DNA from: Pectobacterium carotovorum
Lineage (GTDB): Bacteria; Pseudomonadota; Gammaproteobacteria; Enterobacterales; Enterobacteriaceae
Direction: 5' to 3'
NCBI RefSeq assembly: GCF_033898505.1
Contig: NZ_JAXAFK010000002.1
Span: 372,001-436,000 of the forward strand
Length of the DNA stretch: 64,000 bases
Made by a program: the position numbers and the translations under genes
Shown here: piece after piece, positions 37,590-47,739 of the stretch
How the letters are laid out: each line of letters opens with the position of its first letter
Numbering within the stretch: the first letter of the stretch is position 1
The notes under the pieces: model-generated
The model's input: only the letters and a program-made list of their open reading frames with translations
What the model was told of the DNA's origin: nothing
The model's database searches: none

Positions 37590-40085
37590 TTAGAAATTCC
37601 ACTTCGCGGTCAGCATGAAATTACGCGGGTCGCCGTAATAGTTGTTGCCGCTAAGATGGCGATTGTTCAGGTTTAAGAAGTAGGTTTTATCCGTCAGATT
37701 ATTGCCCACCAGATTGAAGCTCAGGTTTTTGCTGTACTGATAGCGGATATTGGCGTTAAACAGGGTGTAGCCGCCCTGATGCAGACCATAAGCCCGGTTC
37801 GGGTAGGTTTGCGTTTCGGTCTGTGCCGTCATACCTGCGCCAATCGTCCATTGGTTCAACTCACCCGGCAGATTGTATGAGGTGTAGAGCTTGAACATAT
37901 GCTTCGGTGTACGCGGGCTGAACTGTGCGGCTCTTTCACTCGCACTGCCTTCAAGATATTTACTGTTGGTCAGGGTATAACCCGCCTGAATCTGCCAGCC
38001 TTCAGTCAGTTTCCCCGTGACATCCAGCTCCACACCCTGACTTTGTACCTTGCCTTCGGGCTGGGAGCAGCTTGTGCCGATCAGGCAAACCGAGCTATCC
38101 GCGACGGCCATGGCCCGATTTTCCTGAATGATGCGGAACAGCGCCAGTGAGGTATTCAGATCGCCATCAAAGAATTCGCCCTTCACGCCGGTTTCATAGT
38201 TGGTGCCGGTAACCGCGGGCAGCAGCTTGCCGTTGCGGTCTTTTTCGCTCTGCGGCTTGTAGATCTCGGCGTAGCTCAAGTACCAGGTGTAGTGATCGGC
38301 GAAGTCCCACAGCAGGCCGCCGTAAGGGACAAACTCATTACTGGCATGCAGGCTGCTGAGCGAGGAGGTATTGCGGAGATGGTTAGTGAAATACTCGTCA
38401 TAGCTGTAGGCGCTGTAGCGGCCGCCCAGAATTAGCTTCCAGTCATCCGCCAGTTCAAATCTGGCTGTGGCGAACGCGCCGCGCTGATAAAGATTAAAAC
38501 GGTCGTTGTAGTGGTTGTTGTAGAGACTCGTATTTGACCAGTCCGGTTCTGCCAGCGAATTGGGCTGCCAGTTGAAGATATTCACGCTGCTGGTGTTGTT
38601 GATGCGGATGTGGTTGTTATCGAAGTTCTCTTTCTGATAATCACCGCCCACCACCAGTTCATGATTGCGTCCCAGCAGTTCGAACGGACCGTTCAGGCTG
38701 AGGTTGTAGCCCCACTGTTCGGCTTTATTGTCGTAGCGCAGGTTATTGTTGAGCGATGACGTCCCCGTTGCCGGATTGACGCCGCTGGTGCCGTTCATGA
38801 TTCCGATATAGCTGCTGGCCGCACGGGAATGGATATAGTTCAGCGCGGTTTTCAACGTCCAGTCGTTATCGAAGTGGTGTTCCAGTTCGACGAACGGGTT
38901 AATTTTTTCAAATTCGATGCGGTTCCAACTGGCACCCAGATAGGTGGAACGCGGCAGGTTCAGGCTGCTTTTATCGGTGGCAAACGGAACGCCATACACA
39001 TCAGGCACGCCCCGGGTTTTTTGCCAGTTGATACCGCCGGTCACCGTGGTGGACGGCGTCAGGTCGTAAGCCAGCGTGCCAAACAGCACTTTTCTTTCAC
39101 TGTGCTCGTAATCTTTAAAGCTCTGCTTATCCTGATAAACACCGACGAGACGGCCGCGCAGGCTGGCATCGTCGTTCAGCGGCCCGGAGACATCGAGTTC
39201 GCTGCGGTAATTATCCCAACTGCCAGCGCCAACGCTGCCGGAAGCCTGAAAGTTGTGAGTAGGTTGCTTGCGCACCAGATTAACGGTGCCGCCGGGTTCG
39301 CCATTGCCTTGTGACAGACCGGACGCCCCGCGCAGGATTTCGACACGGTCATAAATCGCCAGATCGGGCGATTCGCTGGAGGCCTGAACTGCACCCATGT
39401 TGGAGACGCTGTTCTGGCTAGAGAAGTTAACGCCGTCTTCCTTGATATTATCCATCACGAAAGCACGCGACTCGTATTTCACCTGATAGCTGTTTTGATT
39501 GACCACGTTAATGCCGGTGGTTTGCTTCATGGCCTCATCCAGCGAGGTCATATTCTGATCGTCCATCCGCTGGCGCGTGACAACGCTCACCGACTGAGGC
39601 GTTTCTCGCGGCGACAGATTCAACTGCGTCGCGGTGTTCATGCTGCGCGTAGTGTAGGACTGGGTGCCTTCGGTCACGCCGTTGCGGTTGATGCCCGCTA
39701 CGACCAGCATCTCATCGCCCTGCGGTATTCTCTGTAAGCGCCAGACGCCGTTAGGCTGTGGAACCACCTGAAGCCCGCTTCCTGCCAGCAGTGCCGAAAA
39801 TCCGCCATCGACGCTGTAATTCCCTTGCAGGGACGGCCCGGTTTTTCCTGTCGCCAGCTGTGCATCGCCGACCAGATAAACGCCCGACTGGGCGGCAAAC
39901 TGGTTTAGCTGCTGGTTAAGCGACCCGGCAGGAATAGCGTAGGTTTTGGTTGCCGCCGCGGCTGTCGTTTCCGCTGCGATTGCGGTGGAATGTGCGAGCA
40001 GCGGTGCGCCGCACAGCAGCAGATGAACGGCTATTGCCAGTTTGGAAGGGGTGCGCTGTGTAGAGAAAAATGGAATCAATGCCAT
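37590..40085 (-). CDS. TonB-dependent siderophore receptor with signalling domain
   Basis: An 831-residue outer-membrane receptor. The signal peptide spans about residues 1-38 (LLCGAPLLAHSTAIAAET). The N-terminal STN signalling domain (AIPAGSLNQQLNQFAAQSGVYLVGDAQLA, about 51-125) contacts a FecR-type anti-sigma. A TonB-box-like DEMLVVAG precedes the plug (DRVEILRGASGLSQGNGEPGGTVNLVRKQP) and the barrel, which ends with the terminal Phe of AKWNF. It resembles the FhuE/FpvA/FoxA group for ferric hydroxamate or pyoverdine-like siderophores; the ligand cannot be named. A pair of GTATCC-A(5-6) repeats lies upstream around 40185-40210 in the region expected to hold its sigma-dependent promoter. Confidence 0.93.
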   Translation of the reverse strand: MALIPFFSTQRTPSKLAIAVHLLLCGAPLLAHSTAIAAETTAAAATKTYAIPAGSLNQQLNQFAAQSGVYLVGDAQLATGKTGPSLQGNYSVDGGFSALLAGSGLQVVPQPNGVWRLQRIPQGDEMLVVAGINRNGVTEGTQSYTTRSMNTATQLNLSPRETPQSVSVVTRQRMDDQNMTSLDEAMKQTTGINVVNQNSYQVKYESRAFVMDNIKEDGVNFSSQNSVSNMGAVQASSESPDLAIYDRVEILRGASGLSQGNGEPGGTVNLVRKQPTHNFQASGSVGAGSWDNYRSELDVSGPLNDDASLRGRLVGVYQDKQSFKDYEHSERKVLFGTLAYDLTPSTTVTGGINWQKTRGVPDVYGVPFATDKSSLNLPRSTYLGASWNRIEFEKINPFVELEHHFDNDWTLKTALNYIHSRAASSYIGIMNGTSGVNPATGTSSLNNNLRYDNKAEQWGYNLSLNGPFELLGRNHELVVGGDYQKENFDNNHIRINNTSSVNIFNWQPNSLAEPDWSNTSLYNNHYNDRFNLYQRGAFATARFELADDWKLILGGRYSAYSYDEYFTNHLRNTSSLSSLHASNEFVPYGGLLWDFADHYTWYLSYAEIYKPQSEKDRNGKLLPAVTGTNYETGVKGEFFDGDLNTSLALFRIIQENRAMAVADSSVCLIGTSCSQPEGKVQSQGVELDVTGKLTEGWQIQAGYTLTNSKYLEGSASERAAQFSPRTPKHMFKLYTSYNLPGELNQWTIGAGMTAQTETQTYPNRAYGLHQGGYTLFNANIRYQYSKNLSFNLVGNNLTDKTYFLNLNNRHLSGNNYYGDPRNFMLTAKWNF

Positions 40086-40220
40086 GAAAATTCGCCTTCT
40101 GACCCAGAGTAAAAATTGGTGGTTTTACTGTGAATCGAACGACAGTGGAAAAAGGGGAACTCAAAAGAGAAAATTTTTTGGCCGTATCCCAAAAAACGGT
40201 ATCCGAAAAAGAGGGCGATA

Positions 40221-41198
40221 TCAGCGCGGTTCCACGGTCACCCACCACGGAAAACGTCGATGGATGCGAACCGGGAAGGCCTGCGCCAGCATGTTCAGTG
40301 CCATGTCGGTATCGGTTAAGGGGAAGGTGCCCATCACGCGTAAATCAGCGATGGCAGGCTGGCACGCCAGATAGCCGTGGCGATAGCGAGACAGCTGCGC
40401 CACGACCTCTCCCAGCGGCATGTTGTCCGCCTGGAGCACGCCGTGTGACCAGTCGGCATCGTTCTGCTGGTTAGAGACGATGTCACCCTGACCGTCGGCG
40501 TTAAAACTTAGGTGATAGCCCGCGTTGACCCGACGTGCGGTGGAGGCGTACTTGGCGCTGGCGTCGACCGCGTGTTGGTAAACGGTCAGCGTGGTGGCCT
40601 CCGGCTCTTGCGCGACGCTGAAGCGCGTGCCCAGCGCCTGCAAACGCCCTTGCGCGGTCGTGACAAAGAAAGGGCGGGCATCGGCAGCGGTATCAATCAG
40701 AATATCCCCCGCTAGCAGGGCAATTTCCCGACGCTGGTCGCTGTAGCGGATATCAATCGCGCTGGCGGTATTCAGCCACACCCGGGTGTTGTCCGGTAAC
40801 GTCAGCGATTTGATTTCTCCTACCGCGCTGTGATGATCGGCTGTCATCGCCAGCAGCGAGCCTTTTAGCGGCGTGTGGCGGTAAGTCAGCCAAGAAAGGA
40901 GTGAGCCAGTGCTGAGCAGCGCAGCGAGTTTGAGCGCACGGCGGCGTGCCATCGACGCAGGCTGGTGCAACAGCGTATTCAGCGCAGGCTGTTGACCGTC
41001 ACCACGTAGCGGCTGGAAGCGTTGGCTGACCGTGAGCACGAACTCCCAGGCATGGCGATGTTCTTCGCTTTCGTCCATCCAGCGCTGCCAGTGGCGGTAG
41101 TGCTCATCGGCAGGTTCCCGATCGCACAGCTGGGCGTACCACTGCGATGCCTGCTGCAAGGCAATAAAGCTGGGTTTGTTCCGACTGGGGTTGTTCAT
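40221..41198 (-). CDS. FecR-type anti-sigma factor / signal transducer
   Basis: A 325-residue protein. The cytoplasmic N-terminal domain (ALQQASQWYAQLCDREPADEHYRHWQRWMDESEEHRHAW) is the FecR_N sigma-binding region. One membrane helix follows near residues 90-108 (ALKLAALLSTGSLLSWLTY) and a periplasmic FecR domain with SLTLPDNTRVWLNTASAIDI and LLAGDILIDTA. It relays occupancy of the receptor's STN domain to the ECF sigma factor. Its start overlaps the sigma-factor stop by 4 nt (ATGA), so they are co-translated. Confidence 0.93.
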   Translation of the reverse strand: MNNPSRNKPSFIALQQASQWYAQLCDREPADEHYRHWQRWMDESEEHRHAWEFVLTVSQRFQPLRGDGQQPALNTLLHQPASMARRRALKLAALLSTGSLLSWLTYRHTPLKGSLLAMTADHHSAVGEIKSLTLPDNTRVWLNTASAIDIRYSDQRREIALLAGDILIDTAADARPFFVTTAQGRLQALGTRFSVAQEPEATTLTVYQHAVDASAKYASTARRVNAGYHLSFNADGQGDIVSNQQNDADWSHGVLQADNMPLGEVVAQLSRYRHGYLACQPAIADLRVMGTFPLTDTDMALNMLAQAFPVRIHRRFPWWVTVEPR

Positions 41199-41737
41199 GA
41201 ATGAGCGGCCTGACCGTCCGCGTCTATCTCTGCCTCCAGCAGTACACAGTGCAGCATGGCCTGCGCCATGTATTTTTTCACCATGCGTTCGGAAACGCCC
41301 AGTGTCTCGGCAATCTCCCGATAGGGGAGCCCTTGTACCTGCGCCATGATGAAGGCGGCGCGCACCTTCTCGGGCAGCGCACGCAGCATGGCATCGACCT
41401 GATACAGCGTTTCGAGAATGATATTGCTGTCTTCCGCTGACAGGGCAACCGGTTCCGGCTGTTCGGCCAGCGAGGTAAGCCAGACGCGCTCAATTTCCCG
41501 TTTGCGCCAGAGATCGACGCACATACCTTGTGCCATCACGCTCAAATAAGCCCGCGCGCCCGCGTGGCTGTCGAACTGACGTGGCTTCAGCAAGAGCCGT
41601 AAAAATACATCCTGTGCCAGATCGGCCGCATCACACAGATTCCCCAGCCGTTTGCGCAATAGCCCCTGCAACCAGCCATGATGCTGGCAATAGAGCTGAT
41701 GCATATCTGCTGAGGTATCAATATTGGCTGATGACAT
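41195..41737 (-). CDS. FecI-type ECF sigma factor
   Basis: A 180-residue ECF sigma factor of the iron-starvation group. Region 2 (LYCQHHGWLQGLLRKRLGNLCDAADLAQDVFLRLL) binds -10 DNA and core polymerase; region 4 (LPEKVRAAFIMAQVQGLPYREIAETLGVSERMVKKY) is the -35 helix-turn-helix. It should direct transcription of the adjacent siderophore receptor when the receptor is loaded. A Fur-box-like site lies about 54-68 nt upstream. Confidence 0.95.
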   Translation of the reverse strand: MSSANIDTSADMHQLYCQHHGWLQGLLRKRLGNLCDAADLAQDVFLRLLLKPRQFDSHAGARAYLSVMAQGMCVDLWRKREIERVWLTSLAEQPEPVALSAEDSNIILETLYQVDAMLRALPEKVRAAFIMAQVQGLPYREIAETLGVSERMVKKYMAQAMLHCVLLEAEIDADGQAAHS

Positions 41738-41790
41738 GTCTGGTGCCTGAACCGGAACGATAGGAGGTCAAATTTCAGGCGCATCTTAGT

Positions 41791-41805
41791 TGAGAATGAT
41801 TTTTA
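41791..41805 (-). promoter_or_regulatory. Fur-box-like site upstream of the ECF sigma gene
   Basis: TGAGAATGATTTTTA matches 12 of 15 positions of the 7-1-7 Fur consensus TGATAATnATTATCA. Position before a FecI-type gene fits iron repression. Confidence 0.55.
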
Positions 41806-41959
41806 TTTCAATGCTAAGGAAAATGTGGGTACTGATGGAGAGAGGACGGGATGCTCCGCAACGTGTGGGCTGCAAGGCGAAAATGCACCACGCCCTCTAG
41901 CGGTGCGGTTCAACGACAGCGGAAGAGGCCGGCCTTAACGTCAGGCCAGCCCGATAACG

Positions 41960-42439
41960 TTACTTAATCGCCTGAGCAGGAACCTGTGCGGTGCTGTTAA
42001 AGCTGATCTCGTTGATCGCGCTCCATTTGTTCACATCGGTGCCAAACGTATCCAGTTTGAAGAATTTGGCTTTAACGGCTGGGAAGGTGAATTTTTCACC
42101 GTCTTTGGCATTGCTGGAGGTGACCAGATTCTCAGCCAGCTTTTTCCAGGTTTTACCGTCGGTGGAGTAGGAGACGGAGAACTTCAGTTTGCGCTCGTCC
42201 GCTTTGAAAGGAACAAGAACAAAGTTCTCAACCGATTGTTCTTTATCCAGTTCTAACTGAACCCAGCTCTCACCATTTGCTGCCCAGCGCGTTTTTACGT
42301 CGCCATCGGCAATGTTGGCCGGCTTGTGGCCTTTGTCTGAATCATAAGCGGAGGCTGTCACCGCCGTTACTTGTACCGCGTAAGCGGAAAGAGAGAATAA
42401 GCCGCACAGAAGCGTCGTAGCCAGAGTGTATTTTTTCAT
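41960..42439 (-). CDS. Secreted F5/8 type C (discoidin, CBM32-like) domain protein
   Basis: A 159-residue protein, start at MKKYTLATTLLCGLFSLSAYA (42439) with a clear Sec signal peptide cleaved after AYA (residue about 21). The mature part is one galactose-binding-like beta domain: VTASAYDSDKGHKPANIADGDVKTRWAANG is the classical N-terminal motif of F5/8C domains, followed by WVQLELDKEQSVENFVLVPF. No catalytic domain is attached. It probably binds a carbohydrate in the periplasm or outside the cell, perhaps plant-derived. ORF extension to 42508 is rejected. Confidence 0.85.
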   Translation of the reverse strand: MKKYTLATTLLCGLFSLSAYAVQVTAVTASAYDSDKGHKPANIADGDVKTRWAANGESWVQLELDKEQSVENFVLVPFKADERKLKFSVSYSTDGKTWKKLAENLVTSSNAKDGEKFTFPAVKAKFFKLDTFGTDVNKWSAINEISFNSTAQVPAQAIK

Positions 42440-42642
42440 ATTATTCCTCGTTGATAACGGATAAACCATGGCATGCCTGCAAACCAGAAACATGAAATGG
42501 AATGTCATTATGATAAAAAAGAAACGATGTTTTATTTGTAGCGATCACGTTGCGGGGATTTTTCTGGCAGGAAAAAAGGCAGAGCGAGACGGGGCGCACA
42601 TTTATGGCACTCTCCTCGTGGCGAGTGCCGCAGATAAAGGTG

Positions 42643-43086
42643 TTAGCCGAGCGGCAGCGCCATGAGAATCGCGTCTTCTCTACCTTGTGCCGTGGGGTAA
42701 TAATCGCGGCGCACGGAGACTTCGTTAAAGCCCAGACTTTCATACAGCGCGATGGCGCGTGCGTTTGATTCGCGGACTTCCAGCCACAGCGTCAGAATTC
42801 CGCGTCGCTCCATTTCGTCGATCAGGTGCTCCAATAGCTGGCGACCCAAGCCCTGACGCTGGTGGTCGGGGTGCACGGCGATGTTGAACAGCGTCGCTTC
42901 ATCCAGCACAACCTGCGTGATGGCGTAAGCGGCAAGCTGCCCGTCATGGCTCAGTTTGATGTTGAAATAACGTTCCCCTTGATTGCTGACAAACGTTTTT
43001 TCCGTCCAGGGAAAGGCGTGGCTGGCTTGTTCAATTTTAAAGGCTTGCGCCAGGTCAGCTGGCGTCAGAGAAGATATCGTGTTCAT
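42643..43086 (-). CDS. rimI: Ribosomal protein S18-alanine N-acetyltransferase RimI
   Basis: A 147-residue GNAT enzyme that acetylates the N-terminal Ala of ribosomal protein S18. Start at MNTISSLTPADLAQAFKIEQ (43086), matching the E. coli N terminus; the gene then overlaps holD by 32 nt. FNIAVHPDHQRQGLGRQLLEHLIDEM holds the acetyl-CoA motif (RQGLG) and LWLEVRESNARAIALYESLGF the rest of the fold. In E. coli yjjG follows; here a discoidin-type gene lies downstream instead. Confidence 0.96.
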   Translation of the reverse strand: MNTISSLTPADLAQAFKIEQASHAFPWTEKTFVSNQGERYFNIKLSHDGQLAAYAITQVVLDEATLFNIAVHPDHQRQGLGRQLLEHLIDEMERRGILTLWLEVRESNARAIALYESLGFNEVSVRRDYYPTAQGREDAILMALPLG

Positions 43087-43468
43087 GTTCACAGATCTGT
43101 TGCCACAGCGCCCGTTTGGCGTCGGCATTTTGATAAAGTTCGGAAAGCAGAGGGCTGGAAAGCTGAACGCCCTGTAGCGCAATCGGCTCCGCAATACCCA
43201 GCCGCCAGCTATGGCAGCGTGCGTCGGCGGGCAGCATCTCGAGCTGCTGCGGCGTCAGCCGATAGGCTTGTGCAGGCGTCAGCGCCAGACTGTGCAGGAC
43301 ATCGGCCAGCAGCGGTTCATCATCGGCCAGCGGCTCGGCGGAGACAATCACCAGACGCACCTGTGCGGGCAGACTGACGGCGATTTCGCCTTGCAGCACC
43401 GTTGGGCGACGCAGCGTCCACTGCGTAATCCCCAGTTGCTGTAGCAGCCTGTCACGTCTTGATTCCAT
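43055..43468 (-). CDS. holD: DNA polymerase III subunit psi
   Basis: A 137-residue protein, the same length as E. coli HolD. N terminus MESRRDRLLQQLGITQWTLRRP is the segment that contacts the clamp-loader, and the rest binds chi (HolC), which links to SSB. Later conserved parts are LQGEIAVSLPAQVRLVIVS and WQQICEHEH. It overlaps rimI and is divergent from rsmC, as expected. Confidence 0.96.
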   Translation of the reverse strand: MESRRDRLLQQLGITQWTLRRPTVLQGEIAVSLPAQVRLVIVSAEPLADDEPLLADVLHSLALTPAQAYRLTPQQLEMLPADARCHSWRLGIAEPIALQGVQLSSPLLSELYQNADAKRALWQQICEHEHDIFSDAS

Positions 43469-43627
43469 GCGTTATCCTGTCTGGCGTGCGAGAAAATGAT
43501 TCGTGCCTATGCTAACAAACCCCGTCAGGCTGCGCCAACGTCGGCGCGGTTATTTCCTCTGCGCGCTGCAACTTCGGGGGCGAAGCGTATATAATCCCCC
43601 GCTCAATGATTAAGGAGCCGTAGCCCG

Positions 43628-44674
43628 ATGTCCGCATTAACCCCCGCCAGTGAAGTTATACTGCGCCATAGCGATGAATTTCTCTCACGCCGCGTTCTGT
43701 TTGCCGGTGATTTGCAGGATACCCTGCCTGCGCAATTTGAGGCGGCGTCGGTGCGTGTCCACTGCAACCAATATCACCACTGGCAACAGATGGTAAAGCC
43801 GCTTGGAGAGAATGCTCGATACGGCCTGGTGGCGGATGCAGCGCTGGTGGCGGATAGCGATACGCTGATCTATTACTGGCCGAAGAGCAAACAGGAAGCG
43901 GAATTCCAACTGCGTAATCTGCTGTCCCTGCTGCCGGTTGGCGCGGAGATCTTCGTGGTTGGGGAAAACCGCAGCGGCGTGCGCAGCGCCGAAACTGTGC
44001 TGTCTGATTTCGTTGATCTGGTTAAAATCGACAGTGCGCGCCGCTGTGGGCTTTACCACGGTCGGATTGACAAGCAGGCCAGCTTCACGCTGGATGACTG
44101 GTGGGACGAGTATGTGACGGATGGTGTGACCGTCAAAACGCTTCCGGGCGTCTTCAGTCGTGATGACCTGGATCCAGGTAGCCGACTGCTGCTGTCTACG
44201 TTTGAGCCGCACATGAAAGGCAAAGTGCTGGATATCGCCTGCGGGGCGGGCGTGCTGGCATCGGTACTGGCGAAACAGTCGCCGAAGATCCGCCTAACGC
44301 TGAGCGATGTCAGCGCGGCGGCGGTGGAGTCCAGCAAAGCTACGCTGGCGGCGAATGCGTTGGAAGGCGCGGTGATTGCGAGCAACGTCTATTCCGACAT
44401 TAATGGCCGCTTCGATATGATCGTCTCCAATCCACCATTCCACGACGGCTTACAGACTAGCCTGCAAGCCGCGGAAATGCTGATTCGTGGCGCGGTGACC
44501 CATCTGCCGGTTGGCGGGCAGTTGCGCATCGTCGCTAACGCCTTCCTGCCGTATCCGGCGCTGTTAGACGCCGCATTTGGCAGCCATGAAGTGCTGGCGC
44601 AGACCGGACGCTTTAAAGTGTATCAAGCCACTGTTGGTCGTCCGCCGCGCACAGGCAGTAAAGGTCGTCGGTAA
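43628..44674 (+). CDS. rsmC: 16S rRNA (guanine(1207)-N2)-methyltransferase RsmC
   Basis: A 348-residue duplicated methyltransferase. The N-terminal half (about 1-180) is a degenerate Rossmann domain. The C-terminal half binds SAM at [20 protein letters not shown] (about 202-221) and has the catalytic NPPFHDG motif. It methylates G1207 in 16S rRNA. ATG 43628 has AAGGAG upstream, and holD lies divergent, as in E. coli. Confidence 0.96.
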   Translation: MSALTPASEVILRHSDEFLSRRVLFAGDLQDTLPAQFEAASVRVHCNQYHHWQQMVKPLGENARYGLVADAALVADSDTLIYYWPKSKQEAEFQLRNLLSLLPVGAEIFVVGENRSGVRSAETVLSDFVDLVKIDSARRCGLYHGRIDKQASFTLDDWWDEYVTDGVTVKTLPGVFSRDDLDPGSRLLLSTFEPHMKGKVLDIACGAGVLASVLAKQSPKIRLTLSDVSAAAVESSKATLAANALEGAVIASNVYSDINGRFDMIVSNPPFHDGLQTSLQAAEMLIRGAVTHLPVGGQLRIVANAFLPYPALLDAAFGSHEVLAQTGRFKVYQATVGRPPRTGSKGRR

Positions 44675-44676
44675 TC

Positions 44677-45669
<993 letters not shown>

Positions 45670-45782
45670 TGTCATCTTCCTCATTTCGTTGGCAGTGAAA
45701 GCAGTCTGGTTGTTTATCTAACAAAGATAAATACCGCTTTTTATGCAACACTGTTCAAAAATAACCAACAATGGTGGCGGTG

Positions 45783-46688
45783 ATGGATCATATTCAGGCG
45801 ATGCGGGTTTTTGTGCGAATTGTCGAATTAGGTAGCTTCAGCCGGGCGGCGGAGCGACTGACACTACCGCGTGCGACGGTGAGCAACACCATCAAACAGC
45901 TTGAAGGGCGTCTAGGGGTGCGTTTGCTACAACGCACGACCCGTCAGGTGCAGATCACCGATGAAGGACGCGTTTATTATGAACGCTGTCTGCAATTGCT
46001 TGCGGAAATTGAAGAAATCGACACGCTATTCACGCAGCAAAAACAGCAGCCCGTTGGTAAAGTGCGGGTGGATATGCCGCACTCGCTGGCGCGAGAGATC
46101 GTCGTTCCGGCGCTGGGGGAGTTCTACGCGCGTTATCCGCAGGTGACGCTGATGCTGAGCGCCAACGATGCGGCGATTAATGTGCTGCGTGAAGGCGTTG
46201 ACTGTGTGTTGCGAGCCTGGCAGACGGACGACGAGACGCTGGCGACCCGCCATTTGCCGTCAATGCCGCAGATTACCTGTGCGTCGGCCGACTATCTGGC
46301 GCGATACGGCGTGCCGCGTTCGCTTGATGAGCTGTCGGGGCATCGCATGATCGGGTATTTCTCCCTGCGTACTGAATATCTTTATCCGCTGGAATTCATG
46401 TCGGATGATGAGTGCATTACGCGTATGTTGCCCAGTGCGTTGCAGGTTAACGGCACCGATGCCTACATCGCCAGTGCCCGTGCCGGGCTGGGGATTATTC
46501 AGGCACCGCGTCGCGGTTTACGCCCATTTCTGGAAAGCGGGGAACTGATGGAGATCCTGCCGGAAATGCCGCCGCCTGCGATGCCGCTTTACGTGATGTA
46601 TGCGCCCGGTCGTTTTCTCGCACCACGGATTCGGGTGTTTATAGAATGGCTTGATGAGCTCTTTACGCGCAACGCCGCAGCGAGATGA
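45783..46688 (+). CDS. LysR-family regulator (probably of the adjacent aldo/keto reductase)
   Basis: A 301-residue LysR regulator; start at MDHIQAMRVFVRIVELGSFS (45783), preceded by GGTGGCGGTG, in preference to 45771. The N-terminal winged helix-turn-helix includes SRAAERLTLPRATVSNTIKQLEGRLGVRLLQRTTRQV. The C-terminal effector domain contains NDAAINVLREGVDCVLRA and GLGIIQAPRRGLRPFLESG, as in the CrgA/YafC-type LysR subgroup. Divergent placement suggests it controls the aldo/keto reductase gene. Confidence 0.9.
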   Translation: MDHIQAMRVFVRIVELGSFSRAAERLTLPRATVSNTIKQLEGRLGVRLLQRTTRQVQITDEGRVYYERCLQLLAEIEEIDTLFTQQKQQPVGKVRVDMPHSLAREIVVPALGEFYARYPQVTLMLSANDAAINVLREGVDCVLRAWQTDDETLATRHLPSMPQITCASADYLARYGVPRSLDELSGHRMIGYFSLRTEYLYPLEFMSDDECITRMLPSALQVNGTDAYIASARAGLGIIQAPRRGLRPFLESGELMEILPEMPPPAMPLYVMYAPGRFLAPRIRVFIEWLDELFTRNAAAR

Positions 46689-46729
46689 TGATTTTTGCAG
46701 CAAACCCCGCATTCCAGAGGAAATAATCA

Positions 46730-46757
46730 TTGACGTGAACGCGAAAACCTCTAGAAT
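46730..46757 (+). promoter_or_regulatory. Promoter of the tRNA-Leu(CAG) cluster
   Basis: TTGACG at 46730 and TAGAAT at 46752 with a 16-bp spacer, followed by the GC-rich discriminator TCGCCCCCG typical of stringently controlled stable-RNA promoters. Confidence 0.85.
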
Positions 46758-46791
46758 TCGCCCCCGTAGTGATATTGCGTAAAGCAGTGTT

Positions 46792-46878
46792 GCGAAGGTG
46801 GCGGAATTGGTAGACGCGCTAGCTTCAGGTGTTAGTGTTCTTACGGACGTGAGGGTTCAAGTCCCTCTCTTCGCACCA
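46792..46878 (+). tRNA. leuQ: tRNA-Leu(CAG), copy 1
   Basis: An 87-nt class II tRNA with loop CTTCAGG giving anticodon CAG, long variable arm, and encoded CCA. Gene symbol follows the E. coli leuQPV order beside rsmC. Identical to copy 2, with T in the variable stem (GTGTTCTTAC). Confidence 0.96.
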
Positions 46879-46951
46879 ACGTCACTACAGCGGTTCTCGT
46901 TTGTCGAACCGAAGCAGTAAATCAGTATTGCATAAGCAGCATGACAGAATT

Positions 46952-47038
46952 GCGAAGGTGGCGGAATTGGTAGACGCGCTAGCTTCAGGTGTTAGTGTTC
47001 TTACGGACGTGAGGGTTCAAGTCCCTCTCTTCGCACCA
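46952..47038 (+). tRNA. leuP: tRNA-Leu(CAG), copy 2
   Basis: Same 87-nt sequence as copy 1, 73 nt downstream and in the same transcript. The spacers between copies are not similar. Confidence 0.96.
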
Positions 47039-47117
47039 TGTCATGATAGCTTTAACGCATAAAGCTGATTTTCCGCATAAAGCAGGTTTGCTGCATAAGA
47101 CAAACAACGTTCTCAGT

Positions 47118-47204
47118 GCGAAGGTGGCGGAATTGGTAGACGCGCTAGCTTCAGGTGTTAGTGTCCTTACGGACGTGAGGGTTCAAGTCCCTCTCTTCGC
47201 ACCA
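47118..47204 (+). tRNA. leuV: tRNA-Leu(CAG), copy 3
   Basis: Differs from copies 1 and 2 by one base in the variable arm (GTGTCCTTAC), which makes a Watson-Crick instead of a wobble pair. Encodes CCA. Only a weak CAGA/TCTG hairpin with T-rich tail follows. Confidence 0.96.
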
Positions 47205-47342
47205 CAGATTCCCTCTGTATCTTCCTGATTTTTTCCCTATTATTCTCTTTTATCCCGTTTCTGGCTATGCCGCTTTTTCGTGATTATTTACCATTCTGGG
47301 TTGTGTACTCTTTCTCGTTTACTGATCTACATCCACGTACAT

Positions 47343-47633
47343 TTACAGCGTCGTGAGATTAAACGTGACGGACAGCGCCGCTAAGCCGCCAGCCAGCGCA
47401 ACGCAGGACGGCAGCAGTAAATAGTGACGTAAGCGTTGATGGAACAGCATGACAAGCGTCGCCAGCAGGGCGATGGCGATAATCACTTTCAGATGCGTCA
47501 GGTTCAGATTGAGCAGCGCCAGTAGCGGCATGATGGCACAAGGTAACAGCACGCCCCAGGCACTGGACAGATGCTTCCCCATACACCAGCTCACACCCCA
47601 TAGCCCGCAGGCTGTGATCATTGCTGTTAGCAT
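47343..47633 (-). CDS. Small membrane protein, possibly DUF1435/YjjZ-like
   Basis: A 96-residue hydrophobic protein; start at 47633 with GGTGGAAAA just upstream. Segments MITACGLWGVSWCMG, WGVLLPCAIMPLLALLNL, VIIAIALLATLVMLFH and LLPSCVALAGGLAALSV suggest three to four membrane helices. The HQRLRHYLLLPSC part and its place near rsmC/leuQPV recall the E. coli yjjZ (DUF1435) neighbourhood, which is Fur-controlled; here a Fur-box-like sequence lies 20 bases upstream. Family assignment is tentative. Confidence 0.6.
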   Translation of the reverse strand: MLTAMITACGLWGVSWCMGKHLSSAWGVLLPCAIMPLLALLNLNLTHLKVIIAIALLATLVMLFHQRLRHYLLLPSCVALAGGLAALSVTFNLTTL

Positions 47634-47652
47634 TTTTCCACCCGTCAAAAGT

Positions 47653-47671
47653 GATAATGATAACTAATATC
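47653..47671 (-). promoter_or_regulatory. Fur-box-like site upstream of the small membrane protein
   Basis: GATAATGATAACTAATATC matches 15-16 of 19 positions of the classical Fur consensus GATAATGATAATCATTATC. It sits 20 nt from the start codon, in promoter position, predicting iron repression. Confidence 0.7.
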
Positions 47672-47739
47672 ATATAAGAATTTATATCAATTACTAGCTT
47701 TTTGACGAGCAGATGGCCGGAATTTTCTCTATCACGGGA

